From NCBI GenBank assembly GCA_963772445.1, contig CAVYXK010000014.1:434001-498000 (forward strand): a stretch of 64,000 nucleotides of DNA, written 5' to 3'. The notes beneath the pieces were generated by a model. That model was not told the origin of the DNA, did not search any database, and worked only from the letters and a program-made list of their open reading frames with translations. Source of the DNA: CAVYXK01 sp963772445 (GTDB taxonomy: Bacteria > Pseudomonadota > Alphaproteobacteria > Acetobacterales > Acetobacteraceae). Below, one piece after another: positions 9,467 through 18,407 of this stretch (position 1 is the stretch's first letter; every line of letters starts with the position of its first letter). The position numbers and the translations under genes were made by a program.

Positions 9467-10726
9467 TCAGGGCCGCACCTGACCCGTGCCGAGCACGAGG
9501 TAGCGGTAGCTGGTGAGCTGCGCGAGCCCCACCGGCCCGCGGGCGTGGATACGCCCGGTGGCAATGCCGATCTCGGCACCGAAGCCAAATTCCCCACCGT
9601 CGCAGAACTGCGTCGAGGCGTTCCACAACGCAACCGCGCTCTCGACCCCACGCAAGAAGCGTTCAGCGGCTTGCTTGTCCTCGGTGATGATCGCGTCGGT
9701 GTGCTCGCTCCCATGGCGCGCGATATGCGCCAACGCGGCATCGACGCCATCCACCACGCCGATCGAGAGTACCGCATCCAGCCATTCGGTATCGAAATCG
9801 GCCTCGGTTGCCGGCGACAACTCGGGGAGGATAGCACGCGCGGCGGCATCGGCGCGGAATTGACAGCCGAGCGCTTTCAGATCGGCAACGATCAGGGGTA
9901 GCAGGTGCGGCGCGATGGCGGCGTCGATCAGCAGCGTCTCGGTGGCGCCGCAGACACCGGTGCGACGCATCTTGGCGTTGGCAACGACCCGACGGGCCAT
10001 CGCCGGATCTGCGGCGGCATGGGCGTATGTGTGGCAAAGACCCTCGGCATGCGCCAACACGGGGATGCGGGCCTCGCGCTGAACTCGCGCGACCAGTGAC
10101 TTCCCGCCGCGTGGAATGATCAGGTCAATCAGGCCGGCCGCCGCCAGCATTGCCGCCACATAAGCGCGATCGGCGGTGGGCGCGATCTGCACGGCGGCCT
10201 CGGGCAGGCCGACCTCGCGCAGTCCGGCGACGAGTGCGGCGTTGATGGCGGCAGCACTCTGCTGGCTTTCGGAGCCGCCGCGCATGATCACGGCATTGCC
10301 CGATTTCAGGCAGAGCCCGGCCGCGTCGGCGCCGACATTAGGGCGGCTTTCATAGATCATGCCGATGACGCCGATTGGCGTGGCGATACGCTGGATGCGC
10401 AAGCCGTTGGGACGCGTCCACTCGGCAAGGATGCCGCCGATCGGATCGGGCAAGGCCGCGATGTCTTCGAGCCCCGCCGCCATCGCTTCGATGCGCTGCT
10501 CGGTCAACAACAGCCGATCGCGGAACGCGGCGGTACCCTGCGAACGCGCGAGGTCACCCGCATTGGCTGCGAGAATTGCCGGCGTCTCAGCGCGCAGGGC
10601 CTTCGCCATTGCCCGCAAGGCGGCGTCGCGCTGTGCCAGTGAGCTCTGCGCCAGCACGTGGGCGGCGGCGCGTGCTGCCCCGGCGGCACGCTGGAGGTGT
10701 TGGGTGGCTTCGGTCTCGATGTACAT
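9467..10726 (-). CDS. proA: glutamate-5-semialdehyde dehydrogenase ProA
   Basis: 419 residues, normal length for gamma-glutamyl phosphate reductase, the NADPH-dependent second step of proline synthesis. Diagnostic segments are IGMIYESRPNVGADAAGLCLKSGN, the RGGSES loop, LIIPRGGKSL, and the catalytic cysteine in RRTGVCGATETLLID. The enzyme acts in the cytoplasm and receives its labile substrate from ProB. It heads the proA-nadD-rsfS transcription unit on the minus strand. Its partner proB lies about 14 kb away on the opposite strand (24787-25908), an unusual separation for this group. Confidence 0.95.
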   Translation of the reverse strand: MYIETEATQHLQRAAGAARAAAHVLAQSSLAQRDAALRAMAKALRAETPAILAANAGDLARSQGTAAFRDRLLLTEQRIEAMAAGLEDIAALPDPIGGILAEWTRPNGLRIQRIATPIGVIGMIYESRPNVGADAAGLCLKSGNAVIMRGGSESQQSAAAINAALVAGLREVGLPEAAVQIAPTADRAYVAAMLAAAGLIDLIIPRGGKSLVARVQREARIPVLAHAEGLCHTYAHAAADPAMARRVVANAKMRRTGVCGATETLLIDAAIAPHLLPLIVADLKALGCQFRADAAARAILPELSPATEADFDTEWLDAVLSIGVVDGVDAALAHIARHGSEHTDAIITEDKQAAERFLRGVESAVALWNASTQFCDGGEFGFGAEIGIATGRIHARGPVGLAQLTSYRYLVLGTGQVRP

Positions 10727-10792
10727 CTGTGGCGGTTCCCCTTCCCCACTCTGCCGTTACACGGCGGCTCTCGCCAGTCCGAATTTCGTACC

Positions 10793-10903
10793 ACCTCTCC
10801 CGCTCTGCGGGAGAGGTCGCCGCGCGCAAGCGCGGCGGGTGAGGGTGCAACGGGTGGAACCCTCACCCTTCGCGAACCGCTCTCTCCCGCAGAGGGTAGA
10901 GGT
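10793..10903. repeat. dispersed REP-like palindromic repeat, copy R1
   Basis: Intergenic, upstream of the sugar ABC operon. It begins with the perfect short hairpin CTCTCCCGCTCTGCGGGAGAG, then a second hairpin (CGCCGCGCGCAAGCGCGGCG) and GGGTGAGGGT. The second half (10859-10903) carries the reverse-oriented pieces ACCCTCACCC and CTCTCCCGCAGAGG, giving a larger interrupted palindrome. Closely related copies occur at 44424-44478 and, more degenerate, at 56446-56469. It is probably a REP-type dispersed element. Confidence 0.75.
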
Positions 10904-11009
10904 AGAGTCGTGCGCCGACTTCATCGCTCCGACTGCGTGCCGATTGACGGAAAGTCATGCCGTCACTTAGCCTCTAACAGGAGTCGAACACCGGGAGGAG
11001 GGCGATAAG

Positions 11010-12305
11010 GTGCAGGCAGTACGGCCATTGCTGTCGATGCTTGGCGGCATTGCGATCCTTGCTGGTTTCGGCGCCGCGGTGCCAGTCGCGGCCAAGGATC
11101 TGACCTTCCTCTCCACTCAACTGCGCCCCATGGAGGAGGCGCAGCGCACACGCACCGAGATCCTCAAGGGCTCGCCCGTGCCGGTGGATTTCGTCCCGGA
11201 AGAGCCGCCGCAGCTCGTCATTCATGTGCAGGCGGATATGAGGTCCGGCTCGCCGTCGATCAGTTTGATCGGCGCGCTGCACGGCGAGCTGGCCCCACTT
11301 GTCCCGCTCGGCGCCCTGTCTCCGCTCGATAGCATGGACGACATGTTGAAGCAGGACGGTGTTCCCGCCGGAATGGTGACGGTCGCCCATCTCGGCACCG
11401 ACCATCTGCAATACGTGCCGTGGATGCAGGCGACCTACATCATGGCCGCAAGCAAGCAGGCGCTGCAGTACCTGCCGTCGGGCGCGAAGCTGGACAGCCT
11501 GACCTATGACCAGCTCGGTCAATGGGCGGCGAATGCCGAGAAAGCGACCGGGCGCCGGGTACTAGGGTTCCCGGCCGGGCCGACCGGCCTCATGAACCGC
11601 TTTTTCGAAGGCTACCTGCTGCCGTCGTTCACCGGCGGGGTGGTGACAACGTTCGCGTCGCCGGACGCAGAGAAGATGTGGGCCGACTTCAAGTCGATCT
11701 GGCAGCACGTCAATCCGAACTCCACCAACTATAACTTTATGCAGGAACCGCTGCTGGCGGGCGACGTGATGATCGCCTGGGACCACGTGGCGCGGTTGCA
11801 GGACGCGTTCCGCAAGCACCCGGATGATTTCGTTGCTTTCCCTTCCCCCGCCGGGCCCAAAGGGCGCAGCTTCATGCCGGTGGTGGCGGGCCTCGCCATC
11901 CCGAAATCCGCACCCGATGCGGCCGGCGCAAAACAGGTGATCGAGTTCCTGCTGAAGCCGGCGACGCAGATCACCACGCTGCGAGTGAGCAGTTTCTACC
12001 CAGTGGTGAAGACAACCGTCCCTGGCGATCTCGATCCGGGCCTGAAGGTAGAGATGGCGGCGGTGCAGGCGCAGCAGAACGCGCCCGATTCGCACCCGGC
12101 GCTGCTCCCCGTCGGGCTCGGCTCGCATAGCGGCGAGTTCGACCGCATCTTCACCGACACGTTCCAGCGCATCGTGTTGCGCCGGCAGGACATTCACCAG
12201 GTGCTGGAACTCGAGGGCAAACAGATGCAGCACGTGCTCGACGCGGCCCAGGCCCCGTGCTGGTCGCCCGATCCGCCAAGCCAGGGCACGTGCCAGGTGA
12301 AATAA
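11010..12305 (+). CDS. ABC transporter solute-binding protein (family 1, sugar type)
   Basis: 431 residues starting at GTG 11010, eight bases after a strong GGGAGGAGGG site. An N-terminal hydrophobic signal (PLLSMLGGIAILAGFGAAVPVAAKD) directs export, so the mature protein is periplasmic. It has the length and alternating beta/alpha make-up of family 1 extracellular binding proteins (YIMAASKQALQYLP, GDVMIAWDHVARL, PSPAGPKGRSFMPVVAGLAIPKSAPD). It is the first gene of a five-gene operon with two permeases, an ATPase and a glycoside hydrolase, which points to a glycoside or oligosaccharide ligand. The exact ligand is an inference from the hydrolase neighbour. Confidence 0.88.
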   Translation: MQAVRPLLSMLGGIAILAGFGAAVPVAAKDLTFLSTQLRPMEEAQRTRTEILKGSPVPVDFVPEEPPQLVIHVQADMRSGSPSISLIGALHGELAPLVPLGALSPLDSMDDMLKQDGVPAGMVTVAHLGTDHLQYVPWMQATYIMAASKQALQYLPSGAKLDSLTYDQLGQWAANAEKATGRRVLGFPAGPTGLMNRFFEGYLLPSFTGGVVTTFASPDAEKMWADFKSIWQHVNPNSTNYNFMQEPLLAGDVMIAWDHVARLQDAFRKHPDDFVAFPSPAGPKGRSFMPVVAGLAIPKSAPDAAGAKQVIEFLLKPATQITTLRVSSFYPVVKTTVPGDLDPGLKVEMAAVQAQQNAPDSHPALLPVGLGSHSGEFDRIFTDTFQRIVLRRQDIHQVLELEGKQMQHVLDAAQAPCWSPDPPSQGTCQVK

Positions 12306-12309
12306 CGCG

Positions 12310-13158
12310 ATGGGGCGACGCCGCCTCGCACCTTATTTGCTGATCGCGCCGTCGCTGCTGTTTCTGCTGCTGCTGTTCTTCGTCCCGCTGATCCAGACCA
12401 TCGCGCTTGCTTTCCAGACGAGCACCGGGTTCGGTCTCGGCAAATTCGACCAGATGGTCGGCGACCTCGATTTCATCGACGCCATCAAGGACACGTTCGG
12501 GTTGGTGATCGTGGTCGTGCCACTGCAGCTCGCACTGGCGCTGGGGATGGCGATGATGCTGCGGAAACTCCGGTCCGGTCGCGATCTGGTGTTATGGATC
12601 TGGACCATCCCGCTCGGCATCTCCGATCTCGCCGCTGGGCTGGTGTGGCTGTCGATCCTGACGGAGCGAGGCTATCTCAACACGATTCTGTTCCATCTCC
12701 GGCTGATTCCCCGGCCGGAGAGCTGGTTGACCTACGAGACCCCGGCAGCACTGTTCTTCGCCATCGTGATCGCCGAGTTGTGGCGGGCGACAGCCATCGT
12801 ATTCGTCATCCTGGTAGCCGGCGTGCAACTCGTGCCGGCCGAGTATGAGGAGGCGGCGAGCGTGTTCGGCGCCACCGCGTGGCAGCGCTTCCGCCGCGTC
12901 ACCCTGCCGTTGTTGCGCCCGTCGATTCAGACAGCGCTGATTCTGCGCACGGTGCTGGCGTTCGAGACTTTCGCCGTGGTGCTGGCGATCGGCGGCACCA
13001 ACTTCCCAGTGCTGATCAGCCAGGCCTTCATTTGGGAGAACCAGAACCAGGACTACGGGGTCGCCGCCGCCTATGCTGTGCTGATCATGGCGATCACGCT
13101 CGCCGCGACGCTGGCCTATCTGTTAGCGCTGCGACCGCGTGCGGGTGAGCCGGCATGA
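12310..13158 (+). CDS. sugar ABC transporter permease (MalF/UgpA type)
   Basis: 282 residues with six predicted transmembrane helices. The EAA loop EYEEAASVFGATAWQRFRRVTLPLLRP marks the contact with the ATPase. It starts four bases after the binding-protein stop. This is the first of two permease subunits of an importer in the carbohydrate uptake (CUT1) class. The length is normal for the class and it lacks the extra N-terminal domain of E. coli MalF. It overlaps the next permease by four bases, which suggests translational coupling. Confidence 0.9.
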   Translation: MGRRRLAPYLLIAPSLLFLLLLFFVPLIQTIALAFQTSTGFGLGKFDQMVGDLDFIDAIKDTFGLVIVVVPLQLALALGMAMMLRKLRSGRDLVLWIWTIPLGISDLAAGLVWLSILTERGYLNTILFHLRLIPRPESWLTYETPAALFFAIVIAELWRATAIVFVILVAGVQLVPAEYEEAASVFGATAWQRFRRVTLPLLRPSIQTALILRTVLAFETFAVVLAIGGTNFPVLISQAFIWENQNQDYGVAAAYAVLIMAITLAATLAYLLALRPRAGEPA

Positions 13159-13961
13159 AGTCGATCAAGCGTGCCTTGTTCATTGCGGGCGTGGTGTTGC
13201 TGTGCGCCTGGACGATCGTGCCGATCTATCTGGTGGCGCTGGGCGGACTCGGCGGCGAGCAGGTCGTGTACGCTTGGCCGAAACCGTTCTGGCCGCTGTC
13301 GTGGTCGGCGCACAATTTTGCTGCCTTCCTCGCGATCCAAGGCATCTGGCCCGCCATGCTGCGCAGCGTCGAGGTGGCAGCGCTCTGCATGGGTTTCTCC
13401 ATCCTATTGGGTGCGCCCGCTGGCTATGCGTTGGCGCGCTACGCGTTTGCCGGGGCCAATGCGTACCGGCTGACGATCCTGCTGACGCGTGCGTTCCCCG
13501 TCGGCATTCTCGCGTTGCCCCTGGCGGTCAGCTACGTGCGACTTGGTCTGTATGACACTGCGCTCGGCGTAGCGCTGATCCACACCGCGCTCGCACTGCC
13601 CTTTGCGGTGCTGGTGACGTCTAGCCTGTTCCTTGGCATCCCACGCGAGCTCGAGGAGGCGGCCTGGGTGTTCGGCTGCTCCGGCTTCGGGGCGTTCCGC
13701 CGCATTGTGCTGCCGCTCGCCTTGCCGGGTGTGGCAGCGACAGCGATCTTCGCTTTCGTCATCTCCTGGAACGAGGTGTTCGCCGCCGCGGTGCTGACCG
13801 TGCGGCACAAGACGCTGACCGCGTTCCTGCTGTCGGTGCTGTCGGAATCGCCGTTGCAGGCACAGTTTGCCGGTGGGTTCCTGCTGATCGTGCCTTCGGT
13901 GATCTTCATTTTCGTGGTTCGCCGCTACCTGTTCGCGATGTGGGGGATCGCCAGCCGATGA
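13155..13961 (+). CDS. sugar ABC transporter permease (MalG/UgpE type)
   Basis: 268 residues, six hydrophobic helices. Its EAA loop is ELEEAAWVFGCSGFGAFRRIVLPLALPG, and the C-terminal helix pair contains SWNEVFAAAVLT, a common MalG-type segment. It pairs with the upstream permease to form the membrane channel of the importer. It begins by ATGA-type overlap with the preceding gene and ends ten bases before the ATPase gene. Confidence 0.9.
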   Translation: MKSIKRALFIAGVVLLCAWTIVPIYLVALGGLGGEQVVYAWPKPFWPLSWSAHNFAAFLAIQGIWPAMLRSVEVAALCMGFSILLGAPAGYALARYAFAGANAYRLTILLTRAFPVGILALPLAVSYVRLGLYDTALGVALIHTALALPFAVLVTSSLFLGIPRELEEAAWVFGCSGFGAFRRIVLPLALPGVAATAIFAFVISWNEVFAAAVLTVRHKTLTAFLLSVLSESPLQAQFAGGFLLIVPSVIFIFVVRRYLFAMWGIASR

Positions 13962-13971
13962 GAATGAGCTG

Positions 13972-15018
13972 ATGGCGGAGATCCGGATCGAGCACGTGGT
14001 GAAGAGCTTTGGCACCGTCACCGTCCTGCACGACGTGTCGTTGACCGTGGCGGATGGCAAGTTTGTTGCTCTGCTGGGGCCTTCCGGCTGCGGCAAGACT
14101 ACGCTCTTGCGGATTATCGCCGGACTGGAGACGCAAAGCGGCGGACGGGTGCTGATCGGTGGGCGTGATGTCTCGGGTCTGCCGTCGCGGGCGCGGGGGC
14201 TGGCCATGGTGTTCCAGAACTACGCCGTGTTCCCGCACATGACGGTGCGCGAGAATGTCGGGTTTGGCTTGACCATGGCTCGCGCGGATGCCGATCGCGT
14301 GGCGCGCCAGACCGAACAGGCGGCGCGGCTGATGCATATCGAGATGCTGCTCGATCGCTATCCAGCGCAACTATCGGGCGGCCAGCGTCAGCGCGTTGCC
14401 GTCGCCCGCGCCCTGGCTGTCGAGCCCGCGGTGCTGCTGATGGACGAGCCGCTGTCGAACCTGGATGCGCTGCTGCGGCTGGAGATGCGGGCGGAGTTGA
14501 AGTCGGTGCTGACCGAGGCGGGCACCACCACGATCTATGTCACGCATGATCAAACCGAGGCGATGGGGCTGGCCGACCGCATCGCCGTGATGCACCAGGG
14601 GCGCATCGTGCAGGAAGCGGCACCGACCGAGGTGTATCGCCGGCCGCGCAGCATGTTCGTCGGCGGGTTTGTTGGAAGTCCGCCGATGAATTTTCTTCGT
14701 CTGCCGGTGCAGCAAGGGGTGGCGCGCCTGGGTTCGTTGGAACTGCGTCCGCCCGCCGGTGCCGCCGGTGTAGTGGTGCTCGGCGTCCGGCCGGAGGATT
14801 TGGCTCCGGCGGAGAAAGGATTTGGGTTTCAGGTGCAGGTGGTCGAGCCACTCGGATCCCACCTGCTGCTGACTGGCGCGGCGGACGGCCAGTCGTTGCG
14901 CGTCGTCGTGCCGCCCGACACCGCCGCACGCGCAGGCGAGACCATGACGCTGCGACCGAACGTGGCGCATATCGCCTGGATGCATCCGGAGACTGGGGAG
15001 GCACTGGAGCCATCATGA
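13972..15018 (+). CDS. sugar ABC transporter ATPase (MalK/UgpC type)
   Basis: 348 residues. Walker A is GPSGCGKTT (about residues 39-47), the Q-loop lies in VFQNYAVFPHMTV, the ABC signature is LSGGQRQRVAVARAL, Walker B is VLLMDEPLSNLD, and the switch His is in YVTHDQTEAMGLADR. A C-terminal TOBE-like regulatory domain (from about residue 240) is typical of CUT1 ATPases. It powers the importer encoded just upstream and overlaps the downstream hydrolase gene by four bases. Confidence 0.93.
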   Translation: MAEIRIEHVVKSFGTVTVLHDVSLTVADGKFVALLGPSGCGKTTLLRIIAGLETQSGGRVLIGGRDVSGLPSRARGLAMVFQNYAVFPHMTVRENVGFGLTMARADADRVARQTEQAARLMHIEMLLDRYPAQLSGGQRQRVAVARALAVEPAVLLMDEPLSNLDALLRLEMRAELKSVLTEAGTTTIYVTHDQTEAMGLADRIAVMHQGRIVQEAAPTEVYRRPRSMFVGGFVGSPPMNFLRLPVQQGVARLGSLELRPPAGAAGVVVLGVRPEDLAPAEKGFGFQVQVVEPLGSHLLLTGAADGQSLRVVVPPDTAARAGETMTLRPNVAHIAWMHPETGEALEPS

Positions 15019-16283
15019 GCGAGGAGAGCGCCCGCGCCGTCCTGCTGGCCAATGATCGCGGTGGCTACACGGTGCCAACCGATCGTTTGTATCCGTTCCA
15101 ATGGAACTGGGATTCCGGCTTCGTCGCGATGGGCTGGGCGACGTTTGATGAGGCGCGCGGTTTCCGCGAGATCGAGCGCCTGATGGAGGGCCAATGGGAG
15201 GACGGACTGGTCCCCCAGATCGTTTTCCATTCGCCGTCCGACGATTATTTCCCAGGCCCCGAGGTGTGGGGGATCCGGCGGACGCCCCCGACCTCCGGCA
15301 TCACCCAGCCGCCGATCCTGGCGACTGCTGTGCGCCGGATGTGGGAGGGTGCGCGCGATCGGGCGGCGGCGGAGGCGCGTGTGGCGGCCCTGTATCCGCG
15401 GCTGCTGGCATCGCATCGGTGGTGGAAGCGGGCAAGGGATCCCTCCGGCACGGGATTGGTGGCGACGCTGCATCCCTGGGAAACGGGGATGGACAACAGC
15501 CCGGCCTGGGACACGGTGCTGGCTCGGGTGCCATTAGAGACCACGATGCCGATCCGGCGGCGCGACACGGCGCATGTCGATGCTTCAATGCGGCCGCGCG
15601 GCGAGGAGTATCTGCGGTTCATCCATCTGGTGGATCGGTTTCGCGATGTCAGGTGGGAGCCGGGGCGGATGTTGGCGGTCTCGCCGTTCCGCGTGGCGGA
15701 TGTCGGCACCAACGCGATCTTGTTGCGGGCCGAGCGAGATCTGCTTGCTCTTGCCGGCTGGTTTGGGACCGCCGCCGAGGCGTCGGAGATTGGGGGGCGC
15801 ATCGCGCGAATGGAGGGCGCGATCGATCGGCTCTGGAGCGATGCGGGGGGAATGTATGCATCCTTCGACCTGATCGGAGATGCGCCCATCGCGGCGGCAA
15901 CCTCGGCAGGATTGTTGCCGTTGTTTGGGGGTGGCGTGCCGGCTGCGCGCGTTTCTGCCATGGCGGCCACGCTGCGGCGGTGGGGGCGGGCGGTGCGGCA
16001 CCTTGTGCCCTCGACCGATCCCGCCGATCCGCGTTTCGAGTCGCGCCGCTACTGGCGTGGGCCGGTCTGGGCGGTAGTCAACTGGATGCTAGCGGAAGGG
16101 CTGGCGGAGGCTGGCGAGTTGGCGCTGGCGGGGGAAGTGCGGTCCGCGACTGAGGCGTTGATCCGCGGCGCGGGGTTCAGCGAGTATTTCGATCCGTTGA
16201 CCGGCGAGGGGATTGGGGGAGGAACGTTTTCGTGGACGGCTGCGATTGCGCTGCTTCTGGGTACGCCTCGCGCACACACGTGA
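15015..16283 (+). CDS. MGH1-like (GH63-type) glycoside hydrolase
   Basis: 422 residues without a signal peptide, so probably cytoplasmic. The sequence has the (alpha/alpha)6-barrel pattern of the GH63/MGH1-like group: YPFQWNWDSGF near residue 30, HPWETGMDNSPAWD near 150, then VDASMRPRGEEYLRF and RYWRGPVWAVVNWML in the C-terminal third. Related enzymes hydrolyse alpha-linked glucosides such as glucosylglycerate or mannosylglycerate, or debranch glucans. Being the last gene of an ABC importer operon and coupled to the ATPase by ATGA, it most likely acts on the imported glycoside. The family assignment is good; the substrate is an inference. Confidence 0.8.
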   Translation: MSEESARAVLLANDRGGYTVPTDRLYPFQWNWDSGFVAMGWATFDEARGFREIERLMEGQWEDGLVPQIVFHSPSDDYFPGPEVWGIRRTPPTSGITQPPILATAVRRMWEGARDRAAAEARVAALYPRLLASHRWWKRARDPSGTGLVATLHPWETGMDNSPAWDTVLARVPLETTMPIRRRDTAHVDASMRPRGEEYLRFIHLVDRFRDVRWEPGRMLAVSPFRVADVGTNAILLRAERDLLALAGWFGTAAEASEIGGRIARMEGAIDRLWSDAGGMYASFDLIGDAPIAAATSAGLLPLFGGGVPAARVSAMAATLRRWGRAVRHLVPSTDPADPRFESRRYWRGPVWAVVNWMLAEGLAEAGELALAGEVRSATEALIRGAGFSEYFDPLTGEGIGGGTFSWTAAIALLLGTPRAHT

Positions 16284-16310
16284 CACCATACTGGGCAAGG
16301 AGAGACGGCC

Positions 16311-17072
16311 ATGCCGTTCTACAAAAAAGGTAACGTCCGTATCTACTACGAAGAGGCAGGCTCCGGCTTCCCCTTGTTGATCATGCCCGGCGGAGGCTTG
16401 AACGCGACAATCTCCTATGTGACTGGGAGCGCGCCGTTCAACGCGATAGACGAGTTCAAGGGCGAGTACCGCTGCATTACGATGGACCTGCGCAACGCCC
16501 ATGGCGGCCAGTCCTCCGGCCCGCTCGAAATCGACCGACCCTGGGACGCGTACACCGATGACCACCTCGGCCTGATGGATCACCTGGGCATCAAGGCGTT
16601 CATGGTGCTGGGCTACTGCATCGGCGGCCCGTTCATCTGGAATTCGTTGCGGCGCGCGCCCGAGCGTGGCGTCGCTGCCGTACTGGCGCAGCCCAGCGGC
16701 TTTCGTCCGGAGCTACCGGACCTGTTCTATCAGAACAACATGAAGGGCTGGGGTCCGACGTTGTGCGATCGCCATCCCGACATCACGATGGCGATGGTCG
16801 ATGCGTTCTTGAAAAAGATGTACGGCTCCAATCCCGACTTCGTCTTCACCGTGACGCGCGATTTCGTGCGCGAATGCCAGACGCCGATCCTGGTGCTGCC
16901 GGACGACGTCCCGGCGCATCCGTACGCGGTAGCCATGGAGACCGTGCGCCTCGCGCCGAATGCGCAGGTGAGCCTGTATCCGTGGAAGGAACCCAAAGAG
17001 CTGGTTCCTCTAGCGGTGCGGCATGTGCGGACCTTCTTGCGGGCGCATCGACCGGTAACTGCCAACCGCTAA
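16311..17072 (+). CDS. alpha/beta hydrolase with Cys at nucleophile elbow
   Basis: 253 residues starting at ATG 16311 after AAGGAGAG. It has an alpha/beta hydrolase layout: an oxyanion region (LLIMPGGGLN), strand and elbow GYCIGG (about residues 102-107) and a C-terminal strand before YPWKEPKELVPLAVRHVRTFLRAH. The elbow has cysteine where most family members have serine, as in dienelactone hydrolase-type enzymes. The usual catalytic His near the end is best matched by the VRHVRTF segment. It lies 27 bp downstream of the glycoside hydrolase on the same strand and may be the last gene of that operon. The substrate is unknown. Confidence 0.8.
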   Translation: MPFYKKGNVRIYYEEAGSGFPLLIMPGGGLNATISYVTGSAPFNAIDEFKGEYRCITMDLRNAHGGQSSGPLEIDRPWDAYTDDHLGLMDHLGIKAFMVLGYCIGGPFIWNSLRRAPERGVAAVLAQPSGFRPELPDLFYQNNMKGWGPTLCDRHPDITMAMVDAFLKKMYGSNPDFVFTVTRDFVRECQTPILVLPDDVPAHPYAVAMETVRLAPNAQVSLYPWKEPKELVPLAVRHVRTFLRAHRPVTANR

Positions 17073-17105
17073 TACTCGGATGTCGAGATAACCGAGCGGC
17101 GGGGC

Positions 17106-18356
17106 CTATCCAAAGACGTGCTCGGTCAGAAACCGATTGCGGAATTTGCCCGCCGGGTCGTACTCGTTCGCAAGCGTCCGGAAGTCCGGTAAGCAGGGGT
17201 AAAGTGGCGCGATCTCTCCAGCCCGGGCGTGCATCAGCTTCCCCCAATGCGGGCGGGCACCTAGCGGCAGGAGCAACGCCTCGATCTCGGACGTAATCGC
17301 ATCGCTTGCAGCAGGGCCGGGCAACCAGGTGAAATGGATCGCCACCGTATCGTGGCCATACGAAGGGCTGAGCCAGAGATCATCGGCCGCCACTGTGCGG
17401 ATCTCGCTGATGATCAGGTGCCGATCGATGCGCTCGCTGATTGCTCTGAGTCGCGTCAGCGCTGCTATGGCCTGGCTGCGCGGCACCATGTATTCGCTCT
17501 GGATCTGCCCGGTCGGGCCCGGTTCGCGGTCGGGCCGGAAATGACACACACGCTCGGACCACGGGCCCGGGACCCCGAAGGGAGTGAGACTGTCGTCCAC
17601 ATCGATGGCACCGGGGCTCGCCCGAGCAGCCGCCGTGGCGCCGAGCTGCGTGGGCGCAACCTGCGGCGGCTTTTCATCGCCTAGGCGCGTCTTTAACCAC
17701 AGGCGATCCACCGCGGGCCCCGACCACATCGTCATTACGCTGACGCTATACGCCGCCGCCATGATGGCATCGAAATTCGCGAGCAGTTTCGCCCAGGGCA
17801 GGTCGGCGAACGCGTCCTGACGCATCTCGAAGCTCGGCTGGATGTCGAGCGCGACCCGCGTGACGATGCCAAAAGCGCCAAGCCCGACTACCATCCCGTT
17901 GAAGCCGTGCTCGCCGCGCTTTATCTCGACGAGGTCCCCGCTTGCCGTGACGATCTCGAGTTCGGCCACCGCAGTTGCCAGATTGCCGTTCCTGTCACCC
18001 GATCCGTGCGTGCCCGTCGCCGTCGCCCCGGCGACCGATGTCTGCGGGAGCGAGGCCATGTTATGCAGCGCAAACCCCTGCGCCTGCAGAAACGCCGCCA
18101 GCTCTCCGTAGCGCGTGCTGGCACCGACCGTGACGGTCAGTCGCGCCCGATCGATCGCGAACTCGGAGCGAATATCGCTGAGGTCGATCAACTCGCCGGT
18201 CGTATCGGCGACGCCATTGAACGAGTGACGCGCACCCAGCGCATGAACCTTCGCCGCTCCCGCAACAATCCGCCGCAGTTCGTCGATCAAGGTTGGGCGA
18301 TGCAGACGCGCCGCCTGGTACGCGTAGTTATTCGACCAGTTATGCTCCTTCACCAT
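17106..18356 (-). CDS. AldO-like alditol oxidase (FAD-binding)
   Basis: 416 residues. An N-terminal VAO/PCMH-type FAD domain contains the GARHSFNGVADT segment. Its His corresponds to the flavin-linking His of Streptomyces AldO, and LHNMASLPQTSVAGATATGTHGSG follows. The C-terminal ALO-type domain includes FGVPGPWSERVCHF, IRTVAADDLWLSPSYGHDTVAIHFTW, RPHWGKL and the terminal YDPAGKFRNRFL. The overall match to alditol/xylitol oxidases is stronger than to L-gulonolactone oxidases. These enzymes oxidise sugar alcohols to aldoses with O2, giving H2O2. It lies 51 bp downstream of the frame-broken NHL gene on the same strand, possibly as the end of one operon. Confidence 0.88.
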   Translation of the reverse strand: MVKEHNWSNNYAYQAARLHRPTLIDELRRIVAGAAKVHALGARHSFNGVADTTGELIDLSDIRSEFAIDRARLTVTVGASTRYGELAAFLQAQGFALHNMASLPQTSVAGATATGTHGSGDRNGNLATAVAELEIVTASGDLVEIKRGEHGFNGMVVGLGAFGIVTRVALDIQPSFEMRQDAFADLPWAKLLANFDAIMAAAYSVSVMTMWSGPAVDRLWLKTRLGDEKPPQVAPTQLGATAAARASPGAIDVDDSLTPFGVPGPWSERVCHFRPDREPGPTGQIQSEYMVPRSQAIAALTRLRAISERIDRHLIISEIRTVAADDLWLSPSYGHDTVAIHFTWLPGPAASDAITSEIEALLLPLGARPHWGKLMHARAGEIAPLYPCLPDFRTLANEYDPAGKFRNRFLTEHVFG

Positions 18357-18407
18357 CCCCTCCCCTTGCGTGAGGGAGTGGGGTCGGCGAAGTTCAGCTC
18401 GGCAATC

